NCBI RefSeq assembly: GCF_014202695.1
Contig: NZ_JACHHH010000013.1
Coordinates: forward strand, 1-64,000
Source of the DNA: Oribacterium sinus
Lineage (GTDB): Bacteria > Bacillota > Clostridia > Lachnospirales > Lachnospiraceae
Reading direction: 5' to 3'
DNA: 64,000 nt
The translations under genes and the position numbers were made by a program. The notes beneath the pieces were generated by a model. That model had not been told where the DNA came from. It did no database searches and saw nothing but the letters and a program-made list of their open reading frames with translations. Of this stretch, positions 36,664 through 45,147 are shown piece by piece; positions within the stretch are counted from its first letter, which is position 1; each line of letters begins with the position of its first letter.

Positions 36664-38346
36664 ATGGAGTACGAGAAAATGTTAGGTGTAGAGGCACCAA
36701 AGTCATGGACACACGTAGTGAGAGAAGTTCCTACAGTTACCCAGGAGCAGAGAAGAAAAGCTCTGGAAATGACGCATTACAATGAGTTTGCTTTTCCGGC
36801 AGGTCTTTTATACATTGACTGTCTTTCCGATTCGGGTACTACATCCATGACAGACACACAGTGGTCAGCGATGTTCCTTGCAGATGAATCTTACGGAAGA
36901 AACAAAGGATATTATGTTCTTTTGGATGCATTTAGAGATGTATGGGAAAGAGGAGACAATCAGAAGAGACTCATCAATTACATCAAAGAAGGTGTAGACA
37001 AGGATGATGTTGAAAAAATGATGAATGAAGTGTATCTGGTGGACTATGAGGGCGGATTTATCAATGGCGGTAAGTACCAGCTATCAAGACCTAATACATT
37101 TATCGTTCCTCAGGGACGTTGTGCAGAGGCACTTTTGTTTGATGTATTAAAACCGTTATTTGCAAAGAGATGGCCGGGCAAAGTATTCACGATTCCATCA
37201 AATGCTCACTTTGATACTACAGAAGGTAATATCAAGCAAATGGGCAATGTACCCAGAAACCTTTTCCATAAGGAAATCTTATTTGAGGTACCCAAGAGCG
37301 GAAAATATGAGAAGAATCCTTTTAAGGGAGATATGGACATTGATAAGCTCAACCAGCTTATTGAGGCTGTAGGCGTAGAGAATGTTCCGCTGATTTATTC
37401 TACAGTTACCAATAACTCTGTATGCGGACAGGCTGTTTCCATGAAGAATATCAGAGAGGTTTCCAAGATTGCACACAAGTACAATATTCCATTTGTTATG
37501 GACGGTGCAAGATGGGCAGAGAACTGTTACTTCATTAAGATGAATGAAGAGGGCTATGGGGACAAGTCCATCTGTGAAATTGCAAAGGAAATGTTCTCCT
37601 ACTTTGATGTGGTTTCCGCATCCCTTAAGAAAAATGGACATGCCAATATGGGTGGCGTTTTGGCCTTCCGTGACAAGGGACTTTTCTGGCAGAAGTTCTC
37701 AGAGTTCAATGAGGACGGTAGCGTAAAGACAGATATCGGACACCTTTTGAAGGTTCGTCAGATTTCCGCTTACGGCAATGACTCTTACGGCGGAATGTCC
37801 GGACATGATATTATGGCGCTTTGCCAGGGTATGTATGAAGAGGCAAGATTTGACTATCAGGACGAAAGAGTAAGACAGTGTCAGTATCTGGCAGACGGTC
37901 TTACAGCAAACGGTGTTCCTGTAGTACAGCCTGCAGGAGGACACGGAATTTATATTGATGTTGATAAGTTCTTTAACTATAAGAGAGGCCATGAGAGCTT
38001 TGCAGGACAGGCACTTTCTCTGGAGATGATTCACCGTTACGGTATTCGTTGTTCAGAGCTTGGAGATTTCTCTATGGAATATGATCTGAAAACTCCTGAG
38101 CAGCAGAAGGAAGTATGTAATGTTGTCCGTCTGGCGATTAACAGAAGTCAGTTTAGCAAGCAGCACATGGACTATATTATTGCAGCACTGACACAACTTT
38201 ATAAAGACAGAGATACAGTTCCCAATCTAAAGATTACCTTTGGTCATACATTACCAATGAGACATTTCCATGCATGGGCAGAGCCCTACGCGCCATCTAA
38301 GGAAGAAATGTGTGATGAAGGAAATTACAAATATTGGGAAAAATAA
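36664..38346 (+). CDS. Tryptophanase/tyrosine phenol-lyase family enzyme, long form
   Basis: A 560-aa PLP beta-eliminating lyase that would release pyruvate and ammonia from an aromatic amino acid. YIDCLSDSGTTSMTDTQWSAMFLADESYGRN, PSNAHFDTTEGNI, VMDGARWAENCYFIK and the PLP-lysine region SLKKNGHANMGGVLAF align with TnaA/Tpl. The DxARxAEN form looks more like tryptophanase. However, it is about 90-100 residues longer than E. coli TnaA (471) or Tpl (456), and the canonical SAKKD-type Lys motif is changed to SLKKN. Substrate is therefore uncertain. GGAGGTATTAAA precedes the ATG. An NSS transporter follows. Confidence 0.85.
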   Translation: MEYEKMLGVEAPKSWTHVVREVPTVTQEQRRKALEMTHYNEFAFPAGLLYIDCLSDSGTTSMTDTQWSAMFLADESYGRNKGYYVLLDAFRDVWERGDNQKRLINYIKEGVDKDDVEKMMNEVYLVDYEGGFINGGKYQLSRPNTFIVPQGRCAEALLFDVLKPLFAKRWPGKVFTIPSNAHFDTTEGNIKQMGNVPRNLFHKEILFEVPKSGKYEKNPFKGDMDIDKLNQLIEAVGVENVPLIYSTVTNNSVCGQAVSMKNIREVSKIAHKYNIPFVMDGARWAENCYFIKMNEEGYGDKSICEIAKEMFSYFDVVSASLKKNGHANMGGVLAFRDKGLFWQKFSEFNEDGSVKTDIGHLLKVRQISAYGNDSYGGMSGHDIMALCQGMYEEARFDYQDERVRQCQYLADGLTANGVPVVQPAGGHGIYIDVDKFFNYKRGHESFAGQALSLEMIHRYGIRCSELGDFSMEYDLKTPEQQKEVCNVVRLAINRSQFSKQHMDYIIAALTQLYKDRDTVPNLKITFGHTLPMRHFHAWAEPYAPSKEEMCDEGNYKYWEK

Positions 38347-38401
38347 ATGAGATATCGTAGGATATGCCGGCGATACTCGTAAAAAAATAAAATATCTTGG
38401 C

Positions 38402-38424
38402 GTCCGGTCTTGTAGAGACCGGAC
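38402..38424 (+). other. Perfect hairpin between lyase and transporter genes
   Basis: GTCCGGTCT/AGACCGGAC with a five-base loop and no T-run. It may set relative mRNA stability of the two genes. Confidence 0.6.
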
Positions 38425-38472
38425 TGCTATCCACAAGAGAGACTTACATTTTTATCAAGATGGAGGAAGCTT

Positions 38473-39819
38473 ATGGGTTCAGATAATACCGCTGTAAAGC
38501 AGGATGGATTTAACTCACAAATAGGTTTTATTATAGCCTGTGTAGGTTCAGCCGTTGGTATGGGAAACCTGTGGAGATTTCCGGTGCTTGTGTCAGCCTG
38601 GGGAGGAATGACCTTTTTAATCCCTTACTTCCTATTTGTTATATTGATAGGCAGTACAGGAGTTGTGGAAGAAATCGCCTTAGGAAGGAGCACAGGGAAA
38701 GGTCCTATAGGTGCATTTGGCGCTGCTATGGCACATGCCGGAAAAAGCAGAAAACTTGGTGAGAGTATAGGAATTATACCGACAATAGGTTCTTTGGCTC
38801 TTGCTATAGGCTATTCCTGCGTAGTAGGCTGGATTTTTAAATATGTTGTCATGGCATTTACAGGCAAGCTCTTTGGAATGGGCGCCAATATGGATGTCAT
38901 AGGAGGGACTTTTGGATCCACCGCTACGGCTTTCGGAAATAATATATGGATTATTATAGCGCTTATTGTAAATTTCGCCATTATGGCATTTGGAGTTGCG
39001 GATGGTATAGAAAAAGCAAACAAGTTTATGATGCCGCTGCTTTTCGTAATGATGATTGGACTGGCTATTTACATAGGAATTCAACCGGGGGCAGTGAACG
39101 GATACAAGTATATCTTTACTGTAAATCCGGAGGGATTAAAGGATGTAAGACTTTGGATATTTGCATTCGGACAGGCGTTTTTTTCCCTTTCTATTGCAGG
39201 TAACGGCACAGTGATTTACGGCTCCTATCTCAGTAAGAAAGAAGATGTACCTTTCTCTGCAATGAACATAGCTATATTTGATACATGTGCGGCACTGCTT
39301 GCAGCGCTGGTTATTATCCCTGCTATGGCCACATCAGGAGCAGAGCTTAGTGAAGGTGGTCCGGGACTCATGTTCATTTACCTTGTAAATATCATGAATC
39401 AGATGCCCGGTGGTATGCTTGTAGGAATAATATTCTTTGTATGTGTTACCTTTGCAGGACTCAGTTCACTTGTGAATCTGTATGAGGCGCCTGTAGCTAC
39501 ATTGCAGCAGCAGTTTAGACTGAGTAGAATACAGTCAGTAGGAATAATTGGTGTACTCGGCGTCGTTGTTGCAGTATTGATACAGGGAATTGTAGGAAGT
39601 TGGATGGATGCGGTGTCTATCTATATTTGCCCTATTGGTGCGGTACTTGCTTCAGTAATGTTGTTCTTCATATTTGGAAAGCAGTATACAATGGAAGCGG
39701 TAAATGCAGGTGCAAAGAAGCCTAAAGGAGATACCTGGTTCTTTTTGGGTAAGTATGTTTATACAGGACTTGCGTTGCTTGCACTTATAGCAGGTGCATT
39801 CTATGGCGGAATCGGATAA
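38473..39819 (+). CDS. NSS-family sodium-coupled amino-acid transporter (TnaT-like)
   Basis: A 448-aa neurotransmitter:sodium symporter with about 11-12 membrane helices. The first helix GFIIACVGSAVGMGNLWRFP carries the unwound sodium/substrate site of the family. By position behind the tryptophanase-like gene it probably imports tryptophan or a related aromatic amino acid. GGAGGAAGCTT precedes the ATG. Codons and AT content resemble the lyase more than the flanking genes, so the two may have moved together. A strong bidirectional terminator follows. Confidence 0.9.
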   Translation: MGSDNTAVKQDGFNSQIGFIIACVGSAVGMGNLWRFPVLVSAWGGMTFLIPYFLFVILIGSTGVVEEIALGRSTGKGPIGAFGAAMAHAGKSRKLGESIGIIPTIGSLALAIGYSCVVGWIFKYVVMAFTGKLFGMGANMDVIGGTFGSTATAFGNNIWIIIALIVNFAIMAFGVADGIEKANKFMMPLLFVMMIGLAIYIGIQPGAVNGYKYIFTVNPEGLKDVRLWIFAFGQAFFSLSIAGNGTVIYGSYLSKKEDVPFSAMNIAIFDTCAALLAALVIIPAMATSGAELSEGGPGLMFIYLVNIMNQMPGGMLVGIIFFVCVTFAGLSSLVNLYEAPVATLQQQFRLSRIQSVGIIGVLGVVVAVLIQGIVGSWMDAVSIYICPIGAVLASVMLFFIFGKQYTMEAVNAGAKKPKGDTWFFLGKYVYTGLALLALIAGAFYGGIG

Positions 39820-39860
39820 TCAAGCTATAATAGAATAAGAATAAACCTTTTCATAATAAA

Positions 39861-39926
39861 AAGGGGCTGTAAAAATCAAAATAGTTTTCTATTTCTTATT
39901 TTGATTTTTTACAGCCCCTTGTTTTA
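39861..39926. terminator. Bidirectional terminator resembling the ends of the repeat family
   Basis: AAGGGGCTGTAAAAATCAAAATA pairs with a TATTTTGATTTTTTACAGCCCCTT-like arm across a 14-base loop. The convergent NSS and flavoprotein genes flank it. Its arms share GGGGCTGTAAAA and AATAGTTTTC with the outer ends of repeat copies A and C, so it may be an end-only remnant of that family. Confidence 0.85.
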
Positions 39927-40565
39927 AAATCCCTGTTTATGCTTTTCTTTTAAAAGCATTTCTCCTACCCTTCTCCCCGCAGCTCCACCGGATTGCACTG
40001 CTTCGGCAATGCTTTGGGTGGGGGCAAGACTTTGCCCTGTCAGGAAAAGTCGGGGGGAGCCTGTTTTCTTTTCTTCTTCTATAAGAACAGAAACAGCGGC
40101 ATTTTCCTCCGGAGTAAATGCTCCCACAGCCAAGACTAAAGCCTTACTGATAAAGAAGCGTTCTCCTTCCTTCGTTTTAGCCTTTAAGAGATAGCGATAA
40201 GCAGAAGCTTCGCCTTGGGAATGCACTATCGAAAGAGCCTCCCTTGAAAGAACATAAATTTCCTCTACTTCCACACTCTCTTGATGAGCGACTCCATAAT
40301 TTTCCAGAAAAAGGGAAAAATGGGACAGAAGCTCTTTAGGCTGAACGGTCTTTGCAAAGAGCCCGCTTATCTCTTCCGTGCTTTTTCCTAAACGCCCTCC
40401 AAGGCTTTCTTCTTTTTCCAATAAAAGACTGTTTTCAATCCCAAGATCCGCTGCGGCAGAGATGGCGGCTAAGCCGGAACAGCCGCCTCCCACCACCAGC
40501 AAATCAGAAAAAAAAGACTCTTCCGCTTTGGGAAGAGTCAAATTTTCGCAAGTGCGGAAAATCAA
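39924..40565 (-). CDS. Short FAD/NAD(P)-dependent oxidoreductase-like protein
   Basis: A 213-aa flavoprotein-like sequence. The dinucleotide-binding motif LLVVGGGCSGLAAISAAADLG is at about residues 22-42 with LLEKEESLGGRLG after it, and the C-terminal flavin segment is RLFLTGQSLAPTQSIAEAVQSGGAAGRRVGE. It is about 100 residues shorter than thioredoxin-reductase-like proteins and has no separate NAD domain, so it may be a minimal or decayed form. A TTG start overlaps the upstream gene's stop codon with GGGGGAT in front, suggesting coupled translation. Confidence 0.65.
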   Translation of the reverse strand: MIFRTCENLTLPKAEESFFSDLLVVGGGCSGLAAISAAADLGIENSLLLEKEESLGGRLGKSTEEISGLFAKTVQPKELLSHFSLFLENYGVAHQESVEVEEIYVLSREALSIVHSQGEASAYRYLLKAKTKEGERFFISKALVLAVGAFTPEENAAVSVLIEEEKKTGSPRLFLTGQSLAPTQSIAEAVQSGGAAGRRVGEMLLKEKHKQGF

Positions 40566-40804
40566 TTGTGGGCATCCCCCATCATGAATTCAACAACCTT
40601 CTTCATGTCCTCCGGCTCATGAACAATCAGTTCCAGCTCTTTAATGTAAGCCTTGTCCAACATCTGAGACATCATCAGCATCTGGGAGAGCTTGGACTTC
40701 AAGTTAATTCGGTCTCCTTCCGGAGAAACCAACTCTACCTTTCCGTGTAAGTCATTCAATAGCTTAAATAAGCCTTCTACGTTGTTTACATTTTCGATTT
40801 TCAT
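40562..40804 (-). CDS. 80-aa protein, possibly HPr-like
   Basis: A small soluble protein with the pattern GKVELVSPEGDRINLKSKLSQ, then MLMMSQMLDKAYIKELELIVHEPEDMKKVVEFMM. The beta-alpha-beta rhythm and final ELE..EPED..KVVEFMM resemble HPr-like proteins of Lachnospiraceae that lack the phosphorylated His. The resemblance is by eye and weak. GAAAGGGAATTCT precedes the ATG. It overlaps the flavoprotein-like gene and forms an operon with it. Confidence 0.6.
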   Translation of the reverse strand: MKIENVNNVEGLFKLLNDLHGKVELVSPEGDRINLKSKLSQMLMMSQMLDKAYIKELELIVHEPEDMKKVVEFMMGDAHN

Positions 40805-41088
40805 AGAATTCCCTTTCTCTAAGACATGTACTGCGCGTAATGCGATGAGTTCACCTTAGTATAAAGCGGAGGAAAATGCAAGAAGAAATCTTTTGGAGAA
40901 AAGAGGAAATTTCTTTGCTGTTTTCTCCGCTTATTTTCCCGGAAAACATCGTATTTCACAAAAAAGAGAAAGAAAATCATTTTTATGGCAAATTGTAAAA
41001 AAATTACTGTGAAAACAGAAAAAAATCGTTAAAATAGAAAGGCGACTGCAAAAACAGAGGGGCAATTGCAAAAAAGAAAGGAAGAAAA

Positions 41089-41811
41089 ATGGGAAAGGAT
41101 ATAAATAAAGACGAGGACTTCTTGGAGAAGCTGGGGCTTTCCAAAGAAGATGTTGACCTTTTGGAACATAAATTAAAAGAGCGGGAGGAAAGAAGGAAGG
41201 AAGCGGAAAAAAAGGAAAAGCCCATCACGGTGCTATTTCCCAAGGTGGTTTTGGCTTCCGCATCTCCAAGAAGACAGGAGCTGATTCAGCTTCTGGGACT
41301 TAAGGCGGAGATTCATCCCAGTGGAATAGCGGAGGATGTAACGGAGGCGGATCCCAGTCTTTTGGTGCAGAAGCTGGCCTTTCAGAAGGCGGAGGACGTG
41401 GCAAAGCAGTATCCGAAGGACTATCTTGTGATTGGGGCGGACACGGTGGTATTTTTCGAGGATTGGATTTTGGGAAAACCGAAAAGTAAGGAGGATGCCT
41501 ACAGGATGCTTTCCGCCCTTTCCGGAAGAGCCCATCAGGTCTATACCGGGGTCAGCCTTCATTTTCAGGGGAAGAAAATGGGCTTTTACGAAAAGACCGA
41601 GGTGCAGTTCGCAAGACTTACGGAGCGGGAAATTTGGGATTATATCGAAAGCAAAGAGCCTATGGATAAGGCGGGGGCTTATGGCATTCAGGGACGTTTT
41701 GCCCCCTTTGTAAAGGGCATTGCAGGGGACTATTACAATGTGATGGGCCTGCCCCTTGCCAGGCTCTATCAGGCCTTGAAGTTTTTGGGAGCGGAAGGAG
41801 AGGCATTGTAA
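41089..41811 (+). CDS. maf: Maf-family nucleotide pyrophosphatase with N-terminal extension
   Basis: Maf proteins hydrolyse non-canonical or modified nucleoside triphosphates (house-cleaning). Family motifs are VVLASASPRRQELIQLLG near residues 53-70, IGADTVV near 114-120 and DKAGAYGIQGRFAPFVKGIAGDYYNVMGLPL near 190-220. About 48 extra residues precede the fold; they are highly charged (ERRKEAEKKEK) and predicted helical, with no known domain. AAGGAAGAAAA precedes the ATG. The 284-base upstream gap shows only AT-rich DNA. Confidence 0.92.
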   Translation: MGKDINKDEDFLEKLGLSKEDVDLLEHKLKEREERRKEAEKKEKPITVLFPKVVLASASPRRQELIQLLGLKAEIHPSGIAEDVTEADPSLLVQKLAFQKAEDVAKQYPKDYLVIGADTVVFFEDWILGKPKSKEDAYRMLSALSGRAHQVYTGVSLHFQGKKMGFYEKTEVQFARLTEREIWDYIESKEPMDKAGAYGIQGRFAPFVKGIAGDYYNVMGLPLARLYQALKFLGAEGEAL

Positions 41812-42002
41812 GGAAAATTTTGGGTGGAGCTTTTGTGTGGAGTTGCCCCCTCTTACTTATCGCCCTTGTGAACAGGGGCATGGTTCTTGTCTGGTGTGGC
41901 ATGGAAAATTGTTTTGAAAAATGTGATTTTTCCGGAAGTTATGGAGAAGGCTTCTAAGAAAATAGAAAAGAAATGTTATAGCAGTAGAAAGGAATTTAGA
42001 AA

Positions 42003-43379
42003 ATGAGTAGTGAAAAGCAAAAACGAAGTAAGTTCAGCTCCCGCCTGGGCTTTGTCTTATCCGCTGCAGGCTCTGCGGTGGGCTTGGGAAATATTTGGAG
42101 ATTCCCTTATTTGGCGGCGAAATACGGAGGGGGAATCTTCCTTTTGGTTTACCTTCTTCTGATGCTTACCTTTGGTTACACCATGATAATTGCGGAAAGC
42201 GCCATCGGAAGAATGACCAGAAAGAGCCCCGTGGGAGCCTATGCCCACTTTGGAAAGGACTGGATGTTCAAGGCAGGAGGCTGGATTAATGCCATTATCC
42301 CCATCCTGATTGTACCCTATTATTCCGTCATCGGCGGTTGGGTATGCAAATATCTCTTCGGCTATATCCAGGGAGAAACGGAAGCCATGGCCACGGCCGA
42401 GTACTTTACGGAATTTATCGGAAATGGGGTAAAGACGGAGTTTTGGTTTTTGATTTTTACCTTGCTGGTACTTTGGGTTATCTTTATGGGTGTGGAAAAT
42501 GGCATCGAAAAGGTGTCCACCTTTATGATGCCGATTCTGGTGATTCTGGCAATTCTGCTTTCTATTTATGCCATCACCAGAAAGGGCGCATTTGCCGGAG
42601 TAAAATACTTCTTAGTTCCCAATATCAAGAACTTTTCCTGGATGACGGTGGTTTCCGCCATGGGACAGATGTTCTACTCTCTCTCCATTGCCATGGGAAT
42701 CCTGATTACCTTCGGCTCCTATATGAAATCCGACTTGTCTATTGAAGAATCCACCAGCCATGTGGAGGTTTTTGACACGGCCATTGCGGTTTTGGCAGGA
42801 CTGATGATTATTCCCGCGGTTTTCGCCTTTTCCAATGGAGACCCCTCCGTATTAAAGGCAGGCCCTTCTCTTATGTTTATTACTATGCCGAAAATCTTTG
42901 CCAGCATGGGCTTTGGTCGAGTAGTGGGGATTCTCTTTTTTGCCTTAGTTTTCTTTGCGGCACTGACTTCCGCTATCGCTTTGGCGGAAAGTGCGGTTTC
43001 CACCTTCCAGGATGAACTGAAGTGGAGTAGAAGAAGATCCACAGTGGTTTTACTGCTGATTATGGTGGCTTTAGGAACCCTCAGTGCTTTAAGCTATGGG
43101 CCTTTATCTTTTGTAACCATTTTGAAAAATATGCCCTTCCTGGATTTCTTTGACTTCCTGACCAACTCCGTGATGATGCCCATTGCGGCTATGGCTACCT
43201 GCCTTTTGGTGGTCAGAGTAATCGGTGTAGAGGGGATTGCGGCGGAAGTTATGCGAAAGGATGCTCCCTTTAAAAGAAAGGCGGTATTTAATTTCATGAT
43301 CAAATACCTTTGCCCCTTCTTTGTGGCGATTATCCTGTTCAGTTCCGTAGCCGGTGTACTGGGATGGATTAAGTTCTAA
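42003..43379 (+). CDS. NSS-family sodium-dependent transporter
   Basis: A 458-aa symporter with about 12 membrane segments and the family N-terminus SRLGFVLSAAGSAVGLGNIWRFPYLAAKYGGGIFLLVYL. It belongs to the same family as the transporter behind the tryptophanase-like gene but is clearly diverged from it and uses codons typical of its neighbours. The substrate is unknown. AAAGGAATTTAGAAA precedes the ATG. The stop codon is the first base of a 13-bp tandem repeat. Confidence 0.9.
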   Translation: MSSEKQKRSKFSSRLGFVLSAAGSAVGLGNIWRFPYLAAKYGGGIFLLVYLLLMLTFGYTMIIAESAIGRMTRKSPVGAYAHFGKDWMFKAGGWINAIIPILIVPYYSVIGGWVCKYLFGYIQGETEAMATAEYFTEFIGNGVKTEFWFLIFTLLVLWVIFMGVENGIEKVSTFMMPILVILAILLSIYAITRKGAFAGVKYFLVPNIKNFSWMTVVSAMGQMFYSLSIAMGILITFGSYMKSDLSIEESTSHVEVFDTAIAVLAGLMIIPAVFAFSNGDPSVLKAGPSLMFITMPKIFASMGFGRVVGILFFALVFFAALTSAIALAESAVSTFQDELKWSRRRSTVVLLLIMVALGTLSALSYGPLSFVTILKNMPFLDFFDFLTNSVMMPIAAMATCLLVVRVIGVEGIAAEVMRKDAPFKRKAVFNFMIKYLCPFFVAIILFSSVAGVLGWIKF

Positions 43380-43494
43380 AAGTATCGAAGCAAAGTATTG
43401 AAGCAAAGTATCGAAGCAAAGTATCGAACTAAAGTGTCGAACTAAAGTGTCGAACTAAAGTGTCGAAACAAAGCGTCGAAACAAAGCGTCGAAA
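43378..43494. repeat. 13-bp tandem repeat, nine copies
   Basis: Consensus AAAGTRTCGAARC with gradual drift from AAAGTATCGAAGC to AAAGCGTCGAAAC along the array. It starts inside the NSS stop codon and ends 78 bases before the FMN riboswitch. The stepwise drift suggests expansion by slippage. Confidence 0.9.
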
Positions 43495-43572
43495 CATGCT
43501 CTAAAAGCGTAAAAAATATTCCTTGCAAAGTTTTAGGCAGAGGAGTATTCTTAGTATCGTAAAAATGAATGT

Positions 43573-43690
43573 TCTTCAGGGCGGGGTGTAAGTCCCCACT
43601 GGCGGTAAAGTCCGCGACCTGCGAAAGCAGTTGAACCGGTGAAACTCCGGTACCAACAGTATAGTCTGGATGGAAGAAGACGAGCGTTGT
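43573..43690 (+). promoter_or_regulatory. FMN riboswitch (RFN element)
   Basis: The conserved RFN landmarks are in order: CTTCAGGGCGGGGTG, AAGTCCCCACTGGCGGTAAAG, TCCGCGACCTGCG, TTGAACCGGTGAAACTCCGGTACC and AGTCTGGATGGAAGAAGACG. It sits upstream of the RibU gene with a terminator hairpin in between, so FMN binding should cut transcription of riboflavin uptake. Confidence 0.97.
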
Positions 43691-43697
43691 GCTTTCT

Positions 43698-43725
43698 GCC
43701 CTGTACTTTTTGTACAGGGCTTTTT
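43698..43725 (+). terminator. Terminator of the FMN riboswitch expression platform
   Basis: GCCCTGTAC/GTACAGGGC with a five-T loop followed by TTTTT. Confidence 0.95.
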
Positions 43726-43862
43726 CTATTTTCAAAGGCGTTTTTAAAGAGGATTCCTTTGAAAATACAAAAAAGAAGGAAAATGCCCGGTCCTAAAGCC
43801 TTTCGAAAAGAACCACCGGAAGAATGCAGTTTGCAGAAAATGCAAAGAAAGAGAGGACAGCA

Positions 43863-44495
43863 ATGAAAGCAGAAAGTCAGGGAAGAATGGTGAGCAGTGT
43901 GAAGAAGAGTAGTGTGGGATTTTTGGCGGTAACAGGAATATTATCCGCTATAGCGTATATTTTGATGTGGATTGAGTTTCCTATTCCTTTTTTAATGCCT
44001 CCTTTTATCAAGTTTGATTTTTCGGATTTTCCTGCCTTAATTGCAGCCTTTGCCTTGGGGCCTGTTTCCGGAATTTTGGTGGAGCTTATCAAAAATATTC
44101 TTCACAGCTTTAGCTCCGGTTCCTTCGGCGTGGGAGAACTTTCCAACTTTATCCTTGGGGCAAGCTTTGCAGGTACCGCAGGATTTATTTATCAGAGAAA
44201 TAAGACGAAGAAGGGTGCAATTATTGCCTCTGTTGTTGGTGCAGTGGTTATGGCGGCTATTTCCTACCCCTCCAACCTTTTGGTGGTTTATCCCTTCTAC
44301 TACAACTTTATGCCGAAAGAGGTAGTGCTTTCTGCTTATGAGTTGATTCTTCCCTCCATCGGCAGCATTGAAAAGGCTTTGCTTATCTTTAATGTGCCCT
44401 TTACCTTTGTGAAAGGCATGATTGATGTAGTTCTTTGCCTTCTACTGTATAAAGGAGTATCTCCTTTCCTGCATAAGTTAAACGGAGAGGGATAA
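43863..44495 (+). CDS. ribU: Riboflavin ECF transporter S component
   Basis: A 210-aa membrane protein with about six helices, the riboflavin-binding subunit of an energy-coupling-factor importer. AYILMWIEFPIPFLMPPFIKFDFSDFPALIAAFALGPVSGI is the RibU hallmark. The ATPase and EcfT subunits are not encoded here and are presumably shared. I start at the ATG at 43863 with GAGAGGACAGCA upstream; the FMN riboswitch confirms the assignment. Confidence 0.95.
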   Translation: MKAESQGRMVSSVKKSSVGFLAVTGILSAIAYILMWIEFPIPFLMPPFIKFDFSDFPALIAAFALGPVSGILVELIKNILHSFSSGSFGVGELSNFILGASFAGTAGFIYQRNKTKKGAIIASVVGAVVMAAISYPSNLLVVYPFYYNFMPKEVVLSAYELILPSIGSIEKALLIFNVPFTFVKGMIDVVLCLLLYKGVSPFLHKLNGEG

Positions 44496-44555
44496 TCCGG
44501 GAGTCCTTCTTTTGTTGGGGTCAGTCATAAAATAATTGAATTAAGGTGATGATCT

Positions 44556-45071
44556 ATGAGTTCAACAAGATACGATAGACTGGTACGCGAAGCAAAATTC
44601 GGTGTGAAATTAATTCACAGAGAATATTGCTCCGGAAAAGAGATAGCTTATGTAATTATTTTAACCGGCTTAGGAGATTATTTTGTCGGAATCAGTCCGG
44701 AAGAAGGCCACAATAATCAGGCAGTTATTGATGCTATTCACCAGTATTACGCAGAAACGGAAGATGCAAGGGTGATTGAAGGATATCAGGCCGGAATTTA
44801 TGAGCTAATAGAAGTATCAGGACATATGAAAATGTTTAGTAATTTATTGAGGATTCTCTTCTATGAGCTTTATAAAGAACATAGAGGAGAGGCTAGTTTT
44901 ACTCTGGATATGGAAGAGATTTTTAGACAGCTAAATAGTATGATTTTGGAAAGATATCATAATTTCGAGAAGGAAGATCCATTTTTTGAACCATGGTTTT
45001 CAAGATATCAACAATCTGCACTGGACGATTATGGCTTAGTTTTGCAAGGAAAGCCGGAGCAATCGAGCTAG
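44556..45071 (+). CDS. Hypothetical protein, tandem duplicate 1
   Basis: An unrecognised 171-aa soluble protein: STRYDRLVREAKFGVKLIHREY at the start, then VIILTGLGDYFVGISPEEGHNNQAV and a mostly helical remainder (GYQAGIYELIEVSGHMKMF, DMEEIFRQLNSMILERYHNFEKEDPFF). No signal peptide or catalytic motif is evident. AAGGTGATGATCT lies before the ATG. Its neighbour is a near-identical copy, so the pair arose by recent duplication. Confidence 0.7.
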   Translation: MSSTRYDRLVREAKFGVKLIHREYCSGKEIAYVIILTGLGDYFVGISPEEGHNNQAVIDAIHQYYAETEDARVIEGYQAGIYELIEVSGHMKMFSNLLRILFYELYKEHRGEASFTLDMEEIFRQLNSMILERYHNFEKEDPFFEPWFSRYQQSALDDYGLVLQGKPEQSS

Positions 45072-45147
45072 GACATTATGTGTTTCTACTTTCTGCCAGA
45101 TTTTCAGATTATTCAGAAAAAGAAGTATTAATTACAAGGTGAATTCT

